Shown: positions 16,506 to 28,897 of the stretch, piece after piece
Position numbering within the stretch: the first letter of the stretch is position 1
Layout: each line of letters starts with the position of its first letter
Source: Fimbriimonas sp.
Lineage (GTDB): Bacteria; Armatimonadota; Fimbriimonadia; Fimbriimonadales; Fimbriimonadaceae
DNA length: 50,657 bases
Direction of reading: 5' to 3'
NCBI GenBank assembly: GCA_031292555.1
Contig: JARLGV010000016.1
Coordinates: forward strand, 1-50,657
Position numbers and translations under genes: made by a program
Notes under the pieces: generated by a model
The model's input: the letters and a program-made list of their open reading frames with translations, nothing else
Told to the model about the DNA's origin: nothing
Databases searched by the model: none

Positions 16506-18602
16506 TCACCGCACGGGCAATTCGTAGATGCTCACGCTCCATTTGGGCAGCGAGACGTGCTCCGGAGTGGAATCGATCGGAGATGACATGACCTTCACCT
16601 CCTCGTGCCCCAAGGTGGTGATGGCGTCGAGAGAGTTCGGGGCAAGTCTCCAAAGGGTGCCCTTGCCGGTCAGCCCGGCCTTGGCGATCCTCAGATCAAT
16701 CTTCTGCTCGGAATCTGTCGGATTCAATACCGCCACGCAAAGGGTCCTCCGATCGGCGGTCCATGCGGCGACGACGTCCAGTGGGAATGTATCGCTACCC
16801 GCGTTCACGGCAGGCTGCTCACCACCAGGAGGATCGGTGGGATTGGGTTGGGGGGAGTTGCCGGCGACCGTCACCGGGATCGTGCCGAAGTGGTCACGAT
16901 AGAGCTTGAACATGATCCCGACAGGGTTCAGGACCGCTTGACCTTGGTCCGCGCTGTAGGTCGCGGTTGCGAACGTCAAACAGGCCATCTGATAGAGGCT
17001 GGAGTGACGGAACATCTCTTGAAACGCCCATGCGTAAGCGGGAACCACGCGATAGGAGTTTGGCGGACCTCCTGCATACGCCCACTCGTCAAGACAGATC
17101 GGTACAGGATGCGTTTTCAGAGCGGGAATCAGCTGCTCGTATGCCTCATACTCCTCGACCTTGATCTTGATGTGGTTGGCTGGGCGGCGCATCCACTCTA
17201 CCAGTGGCTCACCCGGCTCGTTCGAGATCTGCCTGGCTTGGGCAAGGCTGAAGTGGGTCGAGCCGTAGTTGTAGAAATGCTCGCTGATCAGGTCCAGGCT
17301 ATCCAAACAGTGGGCAAACAAACCACCGGTCCAGTCAGCCGGACCGAGCGGCTTGGGAATCAGCGAGTCGCCCAAGTTCAGAGCCTCTTTCGAGCCGGTC
17401 ATGGTATCGGCCATCGCGCCGCTCCCGATCAGCTTGATCGTCGGATCCACGCTGCGCATCGCTTCAGCAAAGTCGTTATGCTTGGCCTCGAACTGGGCCA
17501 GCTTCATCGCGCCGAACTGATAGCTGTAGCCCCAGGCCTCGTTTCCGATGCCCCAGAACTTCACGCCATAGGGGTCCCGATGACCGTTTTGCGCTCGAAG
17601 CCTGCCCATTGAGGTGCCGGGATCGCCGTTGCAATACTCCACATAGTCCCGCGCCGACCATGCGTCGCCGAAGCCCGCGTTCACCGTGATGTACGGCTCG
17701 ACGCCCACGAGCCGACAGAACTTCATGAACTCGTCAGTTCCAACATCATTTGACTGGATCGCGTGCCAGACGGGGTCGAAACTGGGCGGCCGCCGGTCAA
17801 TGTCCCCGATCGCATTCCTCCACTCGTGAGCGGAAACGAAGTTCCCTCCGGGGAATCGGTACAGCCCGGATCGAAGCTGCTTGAGAACGCCGATCACTTC
17901 GGGCCGGAATCCGTCCACATTATCGGCGGGCATCAGAGAAACTGCGCTGATCTCGAACTCCCCTGTTCCCTTTGCCACGATCTGGAGGCGCGCGCTATCC
18001 GTGCCGACAGGCGCGATGAATCGAAACGCTTTCTTCGTCCACTTGTCGCGAAGGCCAGAGAGCCGAACGGTTTGGCGGCCGGTCCCCCAGAGCAGCGAGA
18101 CCTGAACCTGCGCCTTGGGAGTTCCGCGAAGAACGGCACGGCCGACGTACGCGTAGCCCCGCACGAGGCTGAGACCGGCCTGTTCGATTCCTCGCGGCTC
18201 GGATCCACCCAGTGAAACTCGCGGCGCGTGCTTTCCTGCGTAGGGGTGTTCGGCATCCATACCGACGCAGGATGCCGGTCCCACGACCGTCCAAGGGCGG
18301 AGCCGTGTCCGGCCGAAAGATGGACGACCTGTCTGCACTGACGTCGACGTCGGGATGGAATTGTAGAACTTCCGGTCGTCCAGCATCTCGGCCCAGATAC
18401 TGCCGGTGATCAGATTCCCGATGTGCTCCAGAAACATGCCGTAGATGTAGGGGGAGATCGGCGCCGCGGTATGGTCTGCATCGATCGTGGCCACAATTTG
18501 CCCAGCAAGATGACCCACGGCCGGGCTGCCGGTTCCGATCCCGGCCGACGCGATGGGTCTCGCACTATTCACCAAAAACGCAAAGGCGAGCGGCAGAATC
18601 AT
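16506..18602 (-). CDS. Secreted alpha-L-arabinofuranosidase, GH51
   Basis: A 698-residue exo-enzyme that releases arabinose from arabinoxylan or arabinan. After a signal peptide (about 1-20), the family opening SPYIYGMFLEHIGN is present; a carbohydrate-binding-like insert occupies about 100-225; the (beta/alpha)8 barrel carries acid/base E355 (GIGNEAWGY) and nucleophile E506 (CLDEWAYAG); the C-terminal beta domain ends in SVSIYELP. It is the third gene of the minus operon: its ATG overlaps the GH3 stop by four bases. The C-terminal end abuts the hairpin repeat array. Confidence 0.95.
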   Translation of the reverse strand: MILPLAFAFLVNSARPIASAGIGTGSPAVGHLAGQIVATIDADHTAAPISPYIYGMFLEHIGNLITGSIWAEMLDDRKFYNSIPTSTSVQTGRPSFGRTRLRPWTVVGPASCVGMDAEHPYAGKHAPRVSLGGSEPRGIEQAGLSLVRGYAYVGRAVLRGTPKAQVQVSLLWGTGRQTVRLSGLRDKWTKKAFRFIAPVGTDSARLQIVAKGTGEFEISAVSLMPADNVDGFRPEVIGVLKQLRSGLYRFPGGNFVSAHEWRNAIGDIDRRPPSFDPVWHAIQSNDVGTDEFMKFCRLVGVEPYITVNAGFGDAWSARDYVEYCNGDPGTSMGRLRAQNGHRDPYGVKFWGIGNEAWGYSYQFGAMKLAQFEAKHNDFAEAMRSVDPTIKLIGSGAMADTMTGSKEALNLGDSLIPKPLGPADWTGGLFAHCLDSLDLISEHFYNYGSTHFSLAQARQISNEPGEPLVEWMRRPANHIKIKVEEYEAYEQLIPALKTHPVPICLDEWAYAGGPPNSYRVVPAYAWAFQEMFRHSSLYQMACLTFATATYSADQGQAVLNPVGIMFKLYRDHFGTIPVTVAGNSPQPNPTDPPGGEQPAVNAGSDTFPLDVVAAWTADRRTLCVAVLNPTDSEQKIDLRIAKAGLTGKGTLWRLAPNSLDAITTLGHEEVKVMSSPIDSTPEHVSLPKWSVSIYELPVR

Positions 18603-21156
18603 TGGCCCGCCTTGAGAGTGAGGCGGACGGAGCTAGCGACCTTTCCCGAATAGGGACCGATCTCAAACGTGTACGTATCGGGCCGGACCTCGTATCGATG
18701 CGCAGTCTCGTTCCAACTGCGCAACGCCCAATTTGTCACCGGGACGCTGACTTCCTTGGTCTCGCTCGGGCCAAGTTTGACACGCGTGAAACCGACGAGT
18801 TTTCGGACGGGATCGGTGCCGTCCGGGTGGCCATAGCGAGCATAGACTTCGACGACTTCCTCTCCGGTGGCCGGGCTCAGGTTCGCCACCGAAACCTTCA
18901 CCGAATATCCGTCCGAGCCGGATTCGAGCGTCGCCTTGCCGTAATTGAACCGGGCGTAGCTCAGTCCATAGCCAAACGGATACAGAGGGCGCCCCCTAAA
19001 GTAACGATAGGTGCGCCCGGCGAGGTGGTAGTCGTCGAACGGCGGCAGGTCGCGTTCCGACCGATAGAACGTCACCGGGAGTCTTCCGGAGGGGTTTGAG
19101 TCTCCGACGAGGGCATTCGCCACCGCGTTTCCACCCTGTTCGCCCGAATACCACTGAAGCAAGATGCCATTGGCCAACTTGGGATCGAAGCTAAGTGCGC
19201 TCCCGCCGGTCAACACAACGACGACCGGCTTGCCGGTGGCGGCTACCCTGCGCCAAAGCTCCATTTGGGGCTTCGGGAGCATGATGCTGGTACGGTCCCC
19301 ACCCGCAAAGCCCTCGTATCGCACCGGCATCTCCTCGCCCTCCAATTGGGGGGTAATGCCAAGAGTCAGGATGACAAGATCCGAGCGGCGAGCAAGCTCT
19401 TCAGCCGGAGAGTAGTCGTATGGGGTCTGGACGGGGCTGCTGCCCAGTTGGATCGCAGCCGCTCCCTGACCGTGCGAATACTCAAGGCTGACCTCGACCG
19501 GAACACCCTTCTTGAACGAACATTCGACGCGGAAAGTACCGCTCTTACGGTTGTCCCAGCGGTCGATCAACGTCTTTTCCCCTAGGCGGAGCCGCACGCC
19601 TCCATCGGTGGCGACGCCCATCGAAACCGTCTCGTCGCTTGGCCAAACCAGCACGCCGGACCACCGAACGGAGCAGTGCTCATTCGGTAGACCCTTCATC
19701 GGCTGAGCCGCCGACCAGTGCAAGTTCAGGAATCGGTCGGTCCGCGTACCAACCGGCTTGCCGTCCAGGTTCGGGTTATCGAAGATCTCGGCACGCAGAC
19801 CAGAAGTCTGTTGGAATCTGTCCGTAAAGGTCGAACGGAAGGGCAAGAACCCTAAGCCGTTTCCAAAGTTGAAGAGCCGACTACCTTCAAGATATTCGAC
19901 CGAAGTTCCCTGAGCTTCCAGCTTACGTTTGATGCCGTCCAAAAGCGTAACCGGGCGCTTGGGCGTGCCGTTGTAGTTGCCGGTTAGTACTCGTTCGTCC
20001 TTCGCAACCGGTCCCATGACCGCAACATGCGCGTATTTCTTGGCGCCCAGAGGCAAGATGCCGTCGTTTTTGAGAAGGACGAGGCTCTCTTCAGCGGCTT
20101 TGAGGGCCAATCGTTCATGCTCGGGCGTGTCGATGACGTCCGGCGTGATCGCATTGTATGCGCATAGACTGGCCGAGTCGAACATCCCAAGCCGAAATCG
20201 AAGCGTGAACAGCCGGGTTGCGGCACGATCAATGTCAGCCTCGGTGATCAGGCCCCGGGCAAGGGCGGGCTTAAGCGCCCGGTAGGTAGTACCGCTGCAC
20301 TCGTCGTTGCCGGCTTTGATTGCCATCGCGCTTGCTTCCGCTTGATCCGCAACCGCGTGGTGCCCCGAGAAGATATCGCCAACCGAATCGACGTCGCTAA
20401 CAACCGCGCCGTTGAATCCCCACTCGCCCCGCAACAGGGTGGTGAGCAACCACGGATTGCCAGTATCCGGCACGCCGTTGAAACCGCTGTACGCGCTCAT
20501 GACGCTCGCGGCGTGCCCCTCGCGGACGCACGCCTCAAACTGCGGCAGATAGAACTCGCGGAGTTCCTTTTCGGTCACTTTGGCATCGAATCCGTGCCGG
20601 AGGGGTTCGGGGCCGCTATGCACGGCAAAGTGCTTGGGTGTAGAGACTGCTCGCAGATACTTTGGGTCGTCTCCTTGGATTCCGGTGACGAACGCGACCC
20701 CCATGCGGCTGGTGAGGAATGGGTCCTCGCCGTACGTCTCTTGTCCTCGACCCCAACGCGGATCGCGGAAGAGGTTCACGTTGGGTGACCAGAGGGTGAT
20801 GCCCTTGAAGATCGAGCGATCGTTGCGGGACAGGGCGAGCGCGTATTTCCCACGGGCCTCCGTGCTCGTGACGGTGGCGACCGAGTGCATCAATTCGGGA
20901 TCCCATGTGGAGGCAAGCGCGATCGCCTGCGGGAAGACGGTGGCGTAGCCATCGTTGGCGATGCCGTGGAGAGCTTCGCTCCAATAGTGGTACTTGGGAA
21001 CGCCGAGGCGCGGGATGGCGGGGGCGTCCATCATGCACTGCGCAATCTTCTCGTCGACCGTCATCCGGGAGACAAGGTCTTTGGCACGTTCGACGGCGGG
21101 GAAGGACGGGTCCTGATAGGGGACGATCTGGAGGGCCAGAGCGAGGAGGAGGGTCA

Positions 21157-21157
<1 letters not shown>
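18599..21157 (-). CDS. GH3 beta-glycosidase (xylosidase/glucosidase type) with PA14 insert
   Basis: The start at 21157 is chosen because ATG there shares its first base with the TGA of the esterase gene and opens a signal-like leader (MTLLLALALQ); the longer frame would overlap that gene by 45 bases more. Of 852 residues, the first domain carries the GH3 motifs RDPRWGRGQETYGEDPFLT, TPKHFAVHSGPEP and the nucleophile D255 in VVSDVDSV. A PA14 domain (from about LRAEIFDNPNLDG) is inserted in the second domain and a fibronectin-III-like domain ends the chain. It should release xylose or glucose from oligosaccharides made by the operon's partner enzymes. Confidence 0.94.
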
Positions 21158-23265
<2,108 letters not shown>

Positions 23266-23285
23266 TCATTCATACTGAGGGTGAG

Positions 23286-24305
23286 ATGCATGTTCGCCCG
23301 ACAATCCGCGACGTGGCCGCCAAGGCGGGGGTCACGGACATGACGGTATCTCGCGTCGTCAATCGATCGGGGCCGGTTTCGGATGCGGTCCGAGCGCGCG
23401 TCGAACGAGCGATCGAGGAACTTGGCTATGTGCCGAGCCGAATCGCGCGAGGCCTAAGGTCCCGTCGAACTCACACTCTGGCGCTTATCGTCTCAGACAT
23501 CACCAACCCATTCTTCACGACGTTGGCGCGAGGCGTGGAGGATGCGGCAAGCGACCGCGAACATCTCGTGATGGTCTGCAACACCGACGAATCGGAGGAG
23601 GAGGAGATCCGCTACCTGGAGATGCTCTCTGGGCAGAACGTGGACGGTGTGCTCCTGGTTCCGGCCAAGGGCGCCGAGCAGGCCCGGGCACTTGCCAAGC
23701 GTCGCCAACTCCCGCTCGTCATTTTGGAACGTCGAATACCGGAAAGCGAGCACAGCATCGTTCACTGCGACACCAGGGCGGGAGCCCGTAGCATGATGCA
23801 GTACTTACTCGGCCTGGGCCATCGGGAGATCGCGATCTTGGCCAGCCCCATCGGCATAGCGACTTCGGACGACCGCGTACAAGGCGCCCTGGAGGCGCTG
23901 GAAGGCTCCGACGCAAACGCAACCGTGTTTCACGAACTCCTAAGCCGCGATACAGCCGCCAAGGGAGTTGAACGGTGTTTGGGGATGGTCCCCCGGCCCA
24001 CCGCAATCTTCGCTCTGAACAACCTTCTCACTATTGGTGCGCTTCGGGCGTTGCGCATGCATGGCGCTCGCGTGCCGGAAGACATTTCGCTTGGGGGGTT
24101 CGACGATCTGCCCGAACCCTTGCTTGAGCGGCCGTTTCTGACCGTGGTTGCCCAGCCGGCGTACGAGATGGGACGTGCTGGAGTCGAACTCCTTATCGCC
24201 GAGATATCGAAACCGACGTCAGCCCCAACAGAGATAGTGCTTCCACTCGAACTGGTCATCCGCGGTTCGATCGGACCGCCTCCGAACTCTGCCCCGGAGG
24301 GCTAG
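23286..24305 (+). CDS. LacI-family regulator of the arabinoxylan operon
   Basis: A 339-residue repressor. I use ATG 23286, since the LacI helix-turn-helix (PTIRDVAAKAGVTDMTVSRVV) begins right after it; the upstream extension has no match. The hinge (RIARGLRSRRT) and sugar-binding domain (LIVSDITNPFFTTLARG, ISLGGFDDLP) are complete. It is transcribed away from the esterase-GH3-GH51 operon across an 80-bp gap with a candidate operator, so it most likely represses those genes until xylan- or arabinan-derived sugars appear (inference). Confidence 0.92.
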   Translation: MHVRPTIRDVAAKAGVTDMTVSRVVNRSGPVSDAVRARVERAIEELGYVPSRIARGLRSRRTHTLALIVSDITNPFFTTLARGVEDAASDREHLVMVCNTDESEEEEIRYLEMLSGQNVDGVLLVPAKGAEQARALAKRRQLPLVILERRIPESEHSIVHCDTRAGARSMMQYLLGLGHREIAILASPIGIATSDDRVQGALEALEGSDANATVFHELLSRDTAAKGVERCLGMVPRPTAIFALNNLLTIGALRALRMHGARVPEDISLGGFDDLPEPLLERPFLTVVAQPAYEMGRAGVELLIAEISKPTSAPTEIVLPLELVIRGSIGPPPNSAPEG

Positions 24306-24744
24306 TGGCGTGTCAACCGACTGGTCCACACCCGGCTGGACATTTCGAAGGTTCCGTCGACGACCGTTTCCTTTAGCACTGCCGACAAAGCTCTGAACTG
24401 GTCCTCGGTCCTCCACGTACCCTTGCCAGTGGCTCACATGTTCGATGGACTTGGGGCCGAGCCACTCTTGCGCGAGGATATGTCGTATATGACCTATAGA
24501 TCTCACTCTGCGCGATTTCGTTGGCTCGTCGGGATTTGCTCGCCGGCGGTGAGTTCGAGGGTTGTGCGGATCTCGAATGTACATGCCGGTACGGCCGAAA
24601 CGAGCCAATGCGGGCCGTCGATCGTACCGCGATGGACTCCTGCGCAGATGGTAGCCGACAGGTAAATCCACGTAGAGCGCTTCCCCGCCGCCCGTGGAAG
24701 GCAGCGAACGCAAGATCTCCCTCCGGGCTTCACTTGGCCGAGCG
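24306..24744. other. 439-bp stretch of gene debris
   Basis: No intact gene is supported. On the minus strand a run ending in TSRLTRH at the stop 24302-24304 (from about 24440) looks protein-like but has no start. A damaged copy of the 3' end of a UROD-like gene lies at 24502-24578, and the adjoining GTATATGACCTATAG (24485-24499) resembles the 9-bp repeat that follows the intact gene at 32538. Confidence 0.55.
24502..24578 (-). pseudogene. Fragment of a UROD-like gene (copy of the 3' end of 32566-33852)
   Basis: GCCGGCGGTGAGTTCGAGGG and the adjoining GTTGTGCGGA at about 24542-24570 recur at about 32692-32720 in the intact gene, and GCGATTTCG.TGGCTCGTCGGG at about 24512-24532 recurs at 32607-32627. 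The roughly 70 bp that separate these two blocks in the intact gene are missing here, which also shifts the frame: the first block reads EIRTTLELTAG, the second reads KSRRANEIAQSE, matching ELRTTLELTAG and KARRATEIAQRE. This is a decayed 3' fragment, not a working gene. Confidence 0.75.
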
Positions 24745-26058
24745 TCAAACCCGATATTCGAGCAACCCTAGCTCTTTCCAGAATGGTGTGAAATCGAAAT
24801 CCACTTGCCGGAATTCCTTTGGAGCATGGGCGTGCGAGTTTTCGATAAGCTTCAGCCAATTGGCAACCTTTTCCCGACCGGCCTTGGATCGAACGAGTTC
24901 TCGCGGGGATGCTCCCAGCATCGGTACGACCTCGTCGATCGTTCGCATAAACTTCTCGAACATCGTCTTGTGCAAGTGCGCGGCGAGCGCTTGACGCTGC
25001 ACCGGATCGAGCGTCTCCATTAGGTCCGGTCCGGGCGGGGGAGCCACCTTCGAGGCTTGTTCAAGCGAGGTCTCCAACTTGATCGGGGTACCGATCAAGT
25101 TGCCCAATAGTCCCGAGAGCCGCTCTGTCAATCGGGTGCCGCGATTGACAGAGTTGGTTTCGGCCAGTAGTCGGTCACCCTCGATTCGAAGCATCCCGTG
25201 AACGATCGACTCATCCTTTATGTCGATCAGCCACGACCATGAGAGGTCGCCGGAGACCGAGAAGTCCGTGGACTCCCCAAGGACGGTCGCAATTTCGGCG
25301 GCAGATGCCTTCATCGGGAAAGCGAGCGATATCATCTCGATCTCATCGCCGTCCTTGTTCACGAGTTGCGGTCGCTCGTCCGGACGAGGTGTGGCCGCGA
25401 CAAGCCATGAGGCGAGAGCGTACCAACTCAAGGAATGGGCGGCTTCGTCACGAACTTCGGCCAGACGGTGCTCGTTTTCACGGTCACGTTGGGGCAGTTT
25501 TCGGGTCAGAGCTTTGATTTGGCGACCGATCTCGGAGGTAAGGAATGGCCATGATTCCCGGGGAAGGATCATCGTCCCGCCTGAGATCTGAGTGACGCCT
25601 TTGACCGTAACTACGCGCGTCAAGAGGATGTCCCATTTGGTCAGGTTCTCGGATGCGGATCGCTCCGTGACCTGAACAGGACTGCCGTCGCGGATCGTGT
25701 CTCTTAGCACGATGTGGGAGCCGGCAACCGACTCGAGGACCTCGTAGAGAGACGGTGTCGATCGCCAGATTTCGCGGAGGTAGGCAAGCTGGCCCTGACT
25801 AAGATCGATGTAGCCGCTCTGGCGGAATTTCTTCAGGATTTCTCCGGTTGGGTCGGATGCAAGGTAACTCTCCAGGAACACCGTGGTTAGGGACCCAAGG
25901 TAATCCTTGTCCAGTCGCTGCAGGCTATCCACAAAGGACCTCTTCGTCAAGTCATCAAAGAAGTCGGAGAATTCGCCCTCATAGTCAAGGTAGCCGTCCA
26001 GCCACTCTGATCCGTGAATCCACTCGCCAAACGCCACCAGAGCATCGCCATTAGACAT
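24745..26058 (-). CDS. Hypothetical protein, 437 residues, DUF2384-like tail
   Basis: I do not recognise the whole protein. It is soluble and without a signal peptide. Residues about 95-180 and 225-310 look like mixed alpha/beta domains (ISGGTMILPRESWPFL, FSVSGDLSWSWLIDI). The last ~60 residues, with MLGASPRELVRSKAGREKVANWLKLIEN, resemble the C-terminal toxin-binding domain of Xre/MbcA/ParS antitoxins and of SEC-C-associated proteins, where a 'G.tPrel.rt..Gr..v..wL..iE' pattern recurs. No toxin partner is next to it. The C-terminal similarity is my reading of the motif and needs a profile search. Confidence 0.6.
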   Translation of the reverse strand: MSNGDALVAFGEWIHGSEWLDGYLDYEGEFSDFFDDLTKRSFVDSLQRLDKDYLGSLTTVFLESYLASDPTGEILKKFRQSGYIDLSQGQLAYLREIWRSTPSLYEVLESVAGSHIVLRDTIRDGSPVQVTERSASENLTKWDILLTRVVTVKGVTQISGGTMILPRESWPFLTSEIGRQIKALTRKLPQRDRENEHRLAEVRDEAAHSLSWYALASWLVAATPRPDERPQLVNKDGDEIEMISLAFPMKASAAEIATVLGESTDFSVSGDLSWSWLIDIKDESIVHGMLRIEGDRLLAETNSVNRGTRLTERLSGLLGNLIGTPIKLETSLEQASKVAPPPGPDLMETLDPVQRQALAAHLHKTMFEKFMRTIDEVVPMLGASPRELVRSKAGREKVANWLKLIENSHAHAPKEFRQVDFDFTPFWKELGLLEYRV

Positions 26059-26084
26059 AGTATTTCCAGATTATGGGCCAGTCG

Positions 26085-26366
26085 TCAGCGCATAGGCCAC
26101 GAGTGACTACTCTCGCGGCGCCCGAATTCCATCGGTATTGGAATGGCAACGTCCGATTCCCAAGAGTCGTGTTTGACGACGAGCTCAGGTTGCGCCGAGA
26201 AGGCCACTTGATTAGTTCCACTGTCGACCGAACCGAATGCACTGATACGAGCAAGACAAGCTCCTTGCCGACGCCATCAGTCCCGGTCGAAGTCGATGAG
26301 TCTTGGCGGAGGCGCACCAGGGCCAGAATAAGCGTTGACCCAGCACGAGAGGGCGTACCAGGTCAT
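26085..26366 (-). pseudogene. Possible broken small gene with in-frame TGA
   Basis: Read on the minus strand just after the DUF1398 gene, an ATG at 26366 opens MTWYALSCWVNAYSGPGAP..LIDFDRD, meets TGA, and the same frame then continues as protein-like sequence (SAFGSVDSGTNQVAFS..VAIPIPMEFG) to a stop at 26085-26087. Codon choice on both sides of the TGA looks coding. Either a degraded gene or two unrelated open runs; the family is not recognised. The 26059-26378 gap contains nothing else I can support. Confidence 0.3.
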
Positions 26367-26378
26367 CTCCTCAGCCAG

Positions 26379-26762
26379 CTATAGATCAACGATCGAATAC
26401 GCCTCGACGTAGCATTCGCCGCGAGCCCCATAGTAGGAGACGGTTCGGTTTTGGAAGTTGACGTCATAGCTAACAACACCGGCCCGCCAGCTTGCGGCAA
26501 GAAACTCAGGGAAGGTGGTGAGTCCGGCCTGATCGGCTCTCAGTGCCCCAATCAAGGCGGCCTCGTCATACGGCGGAATGTCGGCAAAACCGGAGACCAA
26601 GGGTTGGCCCTGCATCGCAACGTCTCCCTGCTGAGTGACAAAGAGACTCTCGCAGGCAGGTAGATGCCACAGGTCTCGCGTTACTCCGGCTTGCCGTAGG
26701 CATTCAGCAGAGTAAAGGCTCGTACTGGTAAGCCCCAAGACTGAGTCATCGGACTGCTCCAA
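26379..26762 (-). CDS. DUF1398 family protein
   Basis: A 127-residue protein whose C-terminal part follows the DUF1398 (YbcV-like) pattern: IPPYDEAALIGALRADQAGLTTFPEFLAASWRAGVVSYDVNF followed by NRTVSYYGARGECYVEAYSI. Family function is unknown. The N-terminal 20 residues fit less well, and an overlapping frame (26681-26914) is also protein-like, so the true start or a small frameshift near 26690 is unsettled. Confidence 0.65.
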   Translation of the reverse strand: MEQSDDSVLGLTSTSLYSAECLRQAGVTRDLWHLPACESLFVTQQGDVAMQGQPLVSGFADIPPYDEAALIGALRADQAGLTTFPEFLAASWRAGVVSYDVNFQNRTVSYYGARGECYVEAYSIVDL

Positions 26763-26970
26763 AGGAGCCCGATGCGAACATTAGCGACGCCTTCAATGGT
26801 CACATCGAATGAGTGAAACGGGAGCAATCCCTGTCGCGCTGTGCTTCCGGTAACCTCACAAATGTCGGGCCACCGCCCTTCAACCGGGGAAGAACTGCGT
26901 TTGCCGGTCAGCACTCGATTCCCGCAGCCGCGAGAAGAACCGTCAGGGCGCCTCAGTCATATGCAAGGGC

Positions 26971-28845
26971 ATGGATACATCCGAAAGATATCTGAATCTG
27001 ATTGAAGAAGCAGAGGTTGCTCTCGCATCCGGCCGTCTTGATGAGGCCCAGCAACTCGCCAAAGACGCGGCCCTTCTCTATCCTGCGGGTCTCGAGGCGC
27101 TTGTTGTTCTGGGAGTGATTTCGGTTCGGAAAAACGAGTGCGAGGCTGCGTTGCAGTTCCTTCTGAGAGCAGCGGATATGGATCCGCAATGCATGGAACC
27201 TCCCCACTGGCTTTCGGTTGCCTATCGGCGACTAGGGTGGGCTTCAGAAGCCACTGCTCAAGCGAGACGCTCCACCGAGCTTTCTGGCGGCAACCCGAAC
27301 TCGTGGAACCAACTAGGACTCTGTCTTTTGGATCTGGGCGAAAGCACAGAGGCAGCAAGTTGCTTTCAACGGGCTATTGACCTTGCGCCTCGCATCGCGC
27401 CCTTCTGGGAGAACCTGGGGAAGGCCCTCCTAGTGCAACTGGATGCTGCTCCGGCAGCGGCAGCATTTAGGGAGGTCTTGGCAATTGATCCTCGACGCCT
27501 GAATGCGCTCTTGCTGTTGGGTGAGGCCCTTCTACAGGTCCGGGACTTTGGCGCAACCATTGTCTGCGCCCACCGCATACTATTAATGGACCCCAATTCG
27601 TCCGCCGCGAACCATTTGTTAGCTCGCGCATATCTGGACGACCAGTGGCCTGCAAAGGCAATCGAACATGCCAAGCGAGCACTGGACATTGAACCGGAAA
27701 ACGCTTCCCTGATGGCCCATCTTGGTTTTTCACTACACGCGGTGGGCCGGGTCGACGAAGCAATCGCGCAGGTACGTCGATCCCTGGTCGTTGAGCCGCG
27801 ACAAGGTTACGCGTACTTCCTGTTGGTTCAGCACGGAGCAGATGATGGGGAGCGAGGAAGGCTGATTTGCCAGATGGAAGACGTCTGTCGTGATGAGACT
27901 CTGGGCTTGGAGCAGCAATCGATGCTTCAGTATGCAATTGGCAGGGCCGAGGAGGACACAGGGGATTTCGAAAGTGCGATGTACCACTATGATGAGGCCA
28001 ACAGACTTGCTCGAAAGCGAAGCTACGGAGATCGCCCATTCGTTCGAGAATCCTATGCGATGCGTCTCGAAACCATCCGCGACAGATTCAACCAGAGGTT
28101 ACTGTCCGAACATTCACACGTTGGCGTACCGAATGATCAGCCCGTCTTCGTAATCGGTTCCATTCGATCGGGGACGACGCTAGTCGAACAAATCCTCTCG
28201 TGCCATTCCTGCGTCGGGGCCGCTGGTGAGCAGAGCTTCTGGCTCGACTTCCAAGAGCGGGGCCTGAATCGCCAGTTTTCCGACACGTTTCTTTCCGAAA
28301 TCGAGCCCGCCTCCCGGGCGTATTTGGAGCTATTACGCAGATTCGGGGCGGCTAAAGCCAGGGTAATCGACAAGATGCCGACCAATTACCAAGCTCTTGG
28401 ACTCATCCGCCTCGCATTACCAGATGCGAAATTCATCCATATTCATCGTCACCCGGTGGACACCTGCCTGTCAATCTGGGCAACACCAAATGCCATCAGG
28501 ACCGATTGGGCGAACGTGAAGGAGAACGTCGTGTTCGCGTATAGGGAATACCTACACATGATGGAGCATTGGCGCAACGCCATTCCGCGAGACAAGTTGC
28601 TGGAGATCGAGTATGAGGATCTCGTCTCCGAACCAGAGCGGATGACAAGGAACTTGGTCTCGTTTTGCGGTCTCGAGTGGGAGAGCACATGCTTGAGACC
28701 TGAAGAGAATCAGCGGGCGATCTTGACCCCAAGCTTATGGCAGGCCCGTCGGCCAGTGTATGCGACCTCGACGAAAAGGTGGCGAAAGTTCGAGCACCGC
28801 CTTGGACCATTCGGTGAATTCCTTACGGCAGATGAACTGAAGTAG
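26971..28845 (+). CDS. TPR-sulfotransferase fusion protein
   Basis: A 624-residue protein. Residues 1-300 form tetratricopeptide repeats (for example SWNQLGLCLLDLGESTEAAS and LMAHLGFSLHAVGRVDEAIA). The C-terminal part (about 388-624) is a PAPS-dependent sulfotransferase: the 5'-phosphosulfate loop is IGSIRSGTTL (395-404) and the 3'-phosphate region is HIHRHPVDTCLS (490-501), with the ending TSTKRWRKFEHRLGPF. It transfers sulfate to a hydroxyl or amine acceptor; the acceptor is unknown. It stands alone. The DNA is somewhat AT-richer than the sugar operons. Confidence 0.9.
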   Translation: MDTSERYLNLIEEAEVALASGRLDEAQQLAKDAALLYPAGLEALVVLGVISVRKNECEAALQFLLRAADMDPQCMEPPHWLSVAYRRLGWASEATAQARRSTELSGGNPNSWNQLGLCLLDLGESTEAASCFQRAIDLAPRIAPFWENLGKALLVQLDAAPAAAAFREVLAIDPRRLNALLLLGEALLQVRDFGATIVCAHRILLMDPNSSAANHLLARAYLDDQWPAKAIEHAKRALDIEPENASLMAHLGFSLHAVGRVDEAIAQVRRSLVVEPRQGYAYFLLVQHGADDGERGRLICQMEDVCRDETLGLEQQSMLQYAIGRAEEDTGDFESAMYHYDEANRLARKRSYGDRPFVRESYAMRLETIRDRFNQRLLSEHSHVGVPNDQPVFVIGSIRSGTTLVEQILSCHSCVGAAGEQSFWLDFQERGLNRQFSDTFLSEIEPASRAYLELLRRFGAAKARVIDKMPTNYQALGLIRLALPDAKFIHIHRHPVDTCLSIWATPNAIRTDWANVKENVVFAYREYLHMMEHWRNAIPRDKLLEIEYEDLVSEPERMTRNLVSFCGLEWESTCLRPEENQRAILTPSLWQARRPVYATSTKRWRKFEHRLGPFGEFLTADELK

Positions 28846-28897
28846 ATCCTTCACCGGGCCAAGAACGTACGCCCTGAAACACGTGTGCAAAGCGCAC

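Noticed and set aside
15866-16653. Several open frames through the 85-bp repeat array
   Set aside because: They exist in different phases and both strands, consist of the same repeated words, and follow from the repeat having few stops, not from coding.
26681-26914. Minus-strand frame overlapping the 5' end of the DUF1398 gene
   Set aside because: Parts look protein-like (FDVTIEGVANVRIGLLW), but it overlaps a better-supported gene and has no family match; kept only as a note on the uncertain DUF1398 start.
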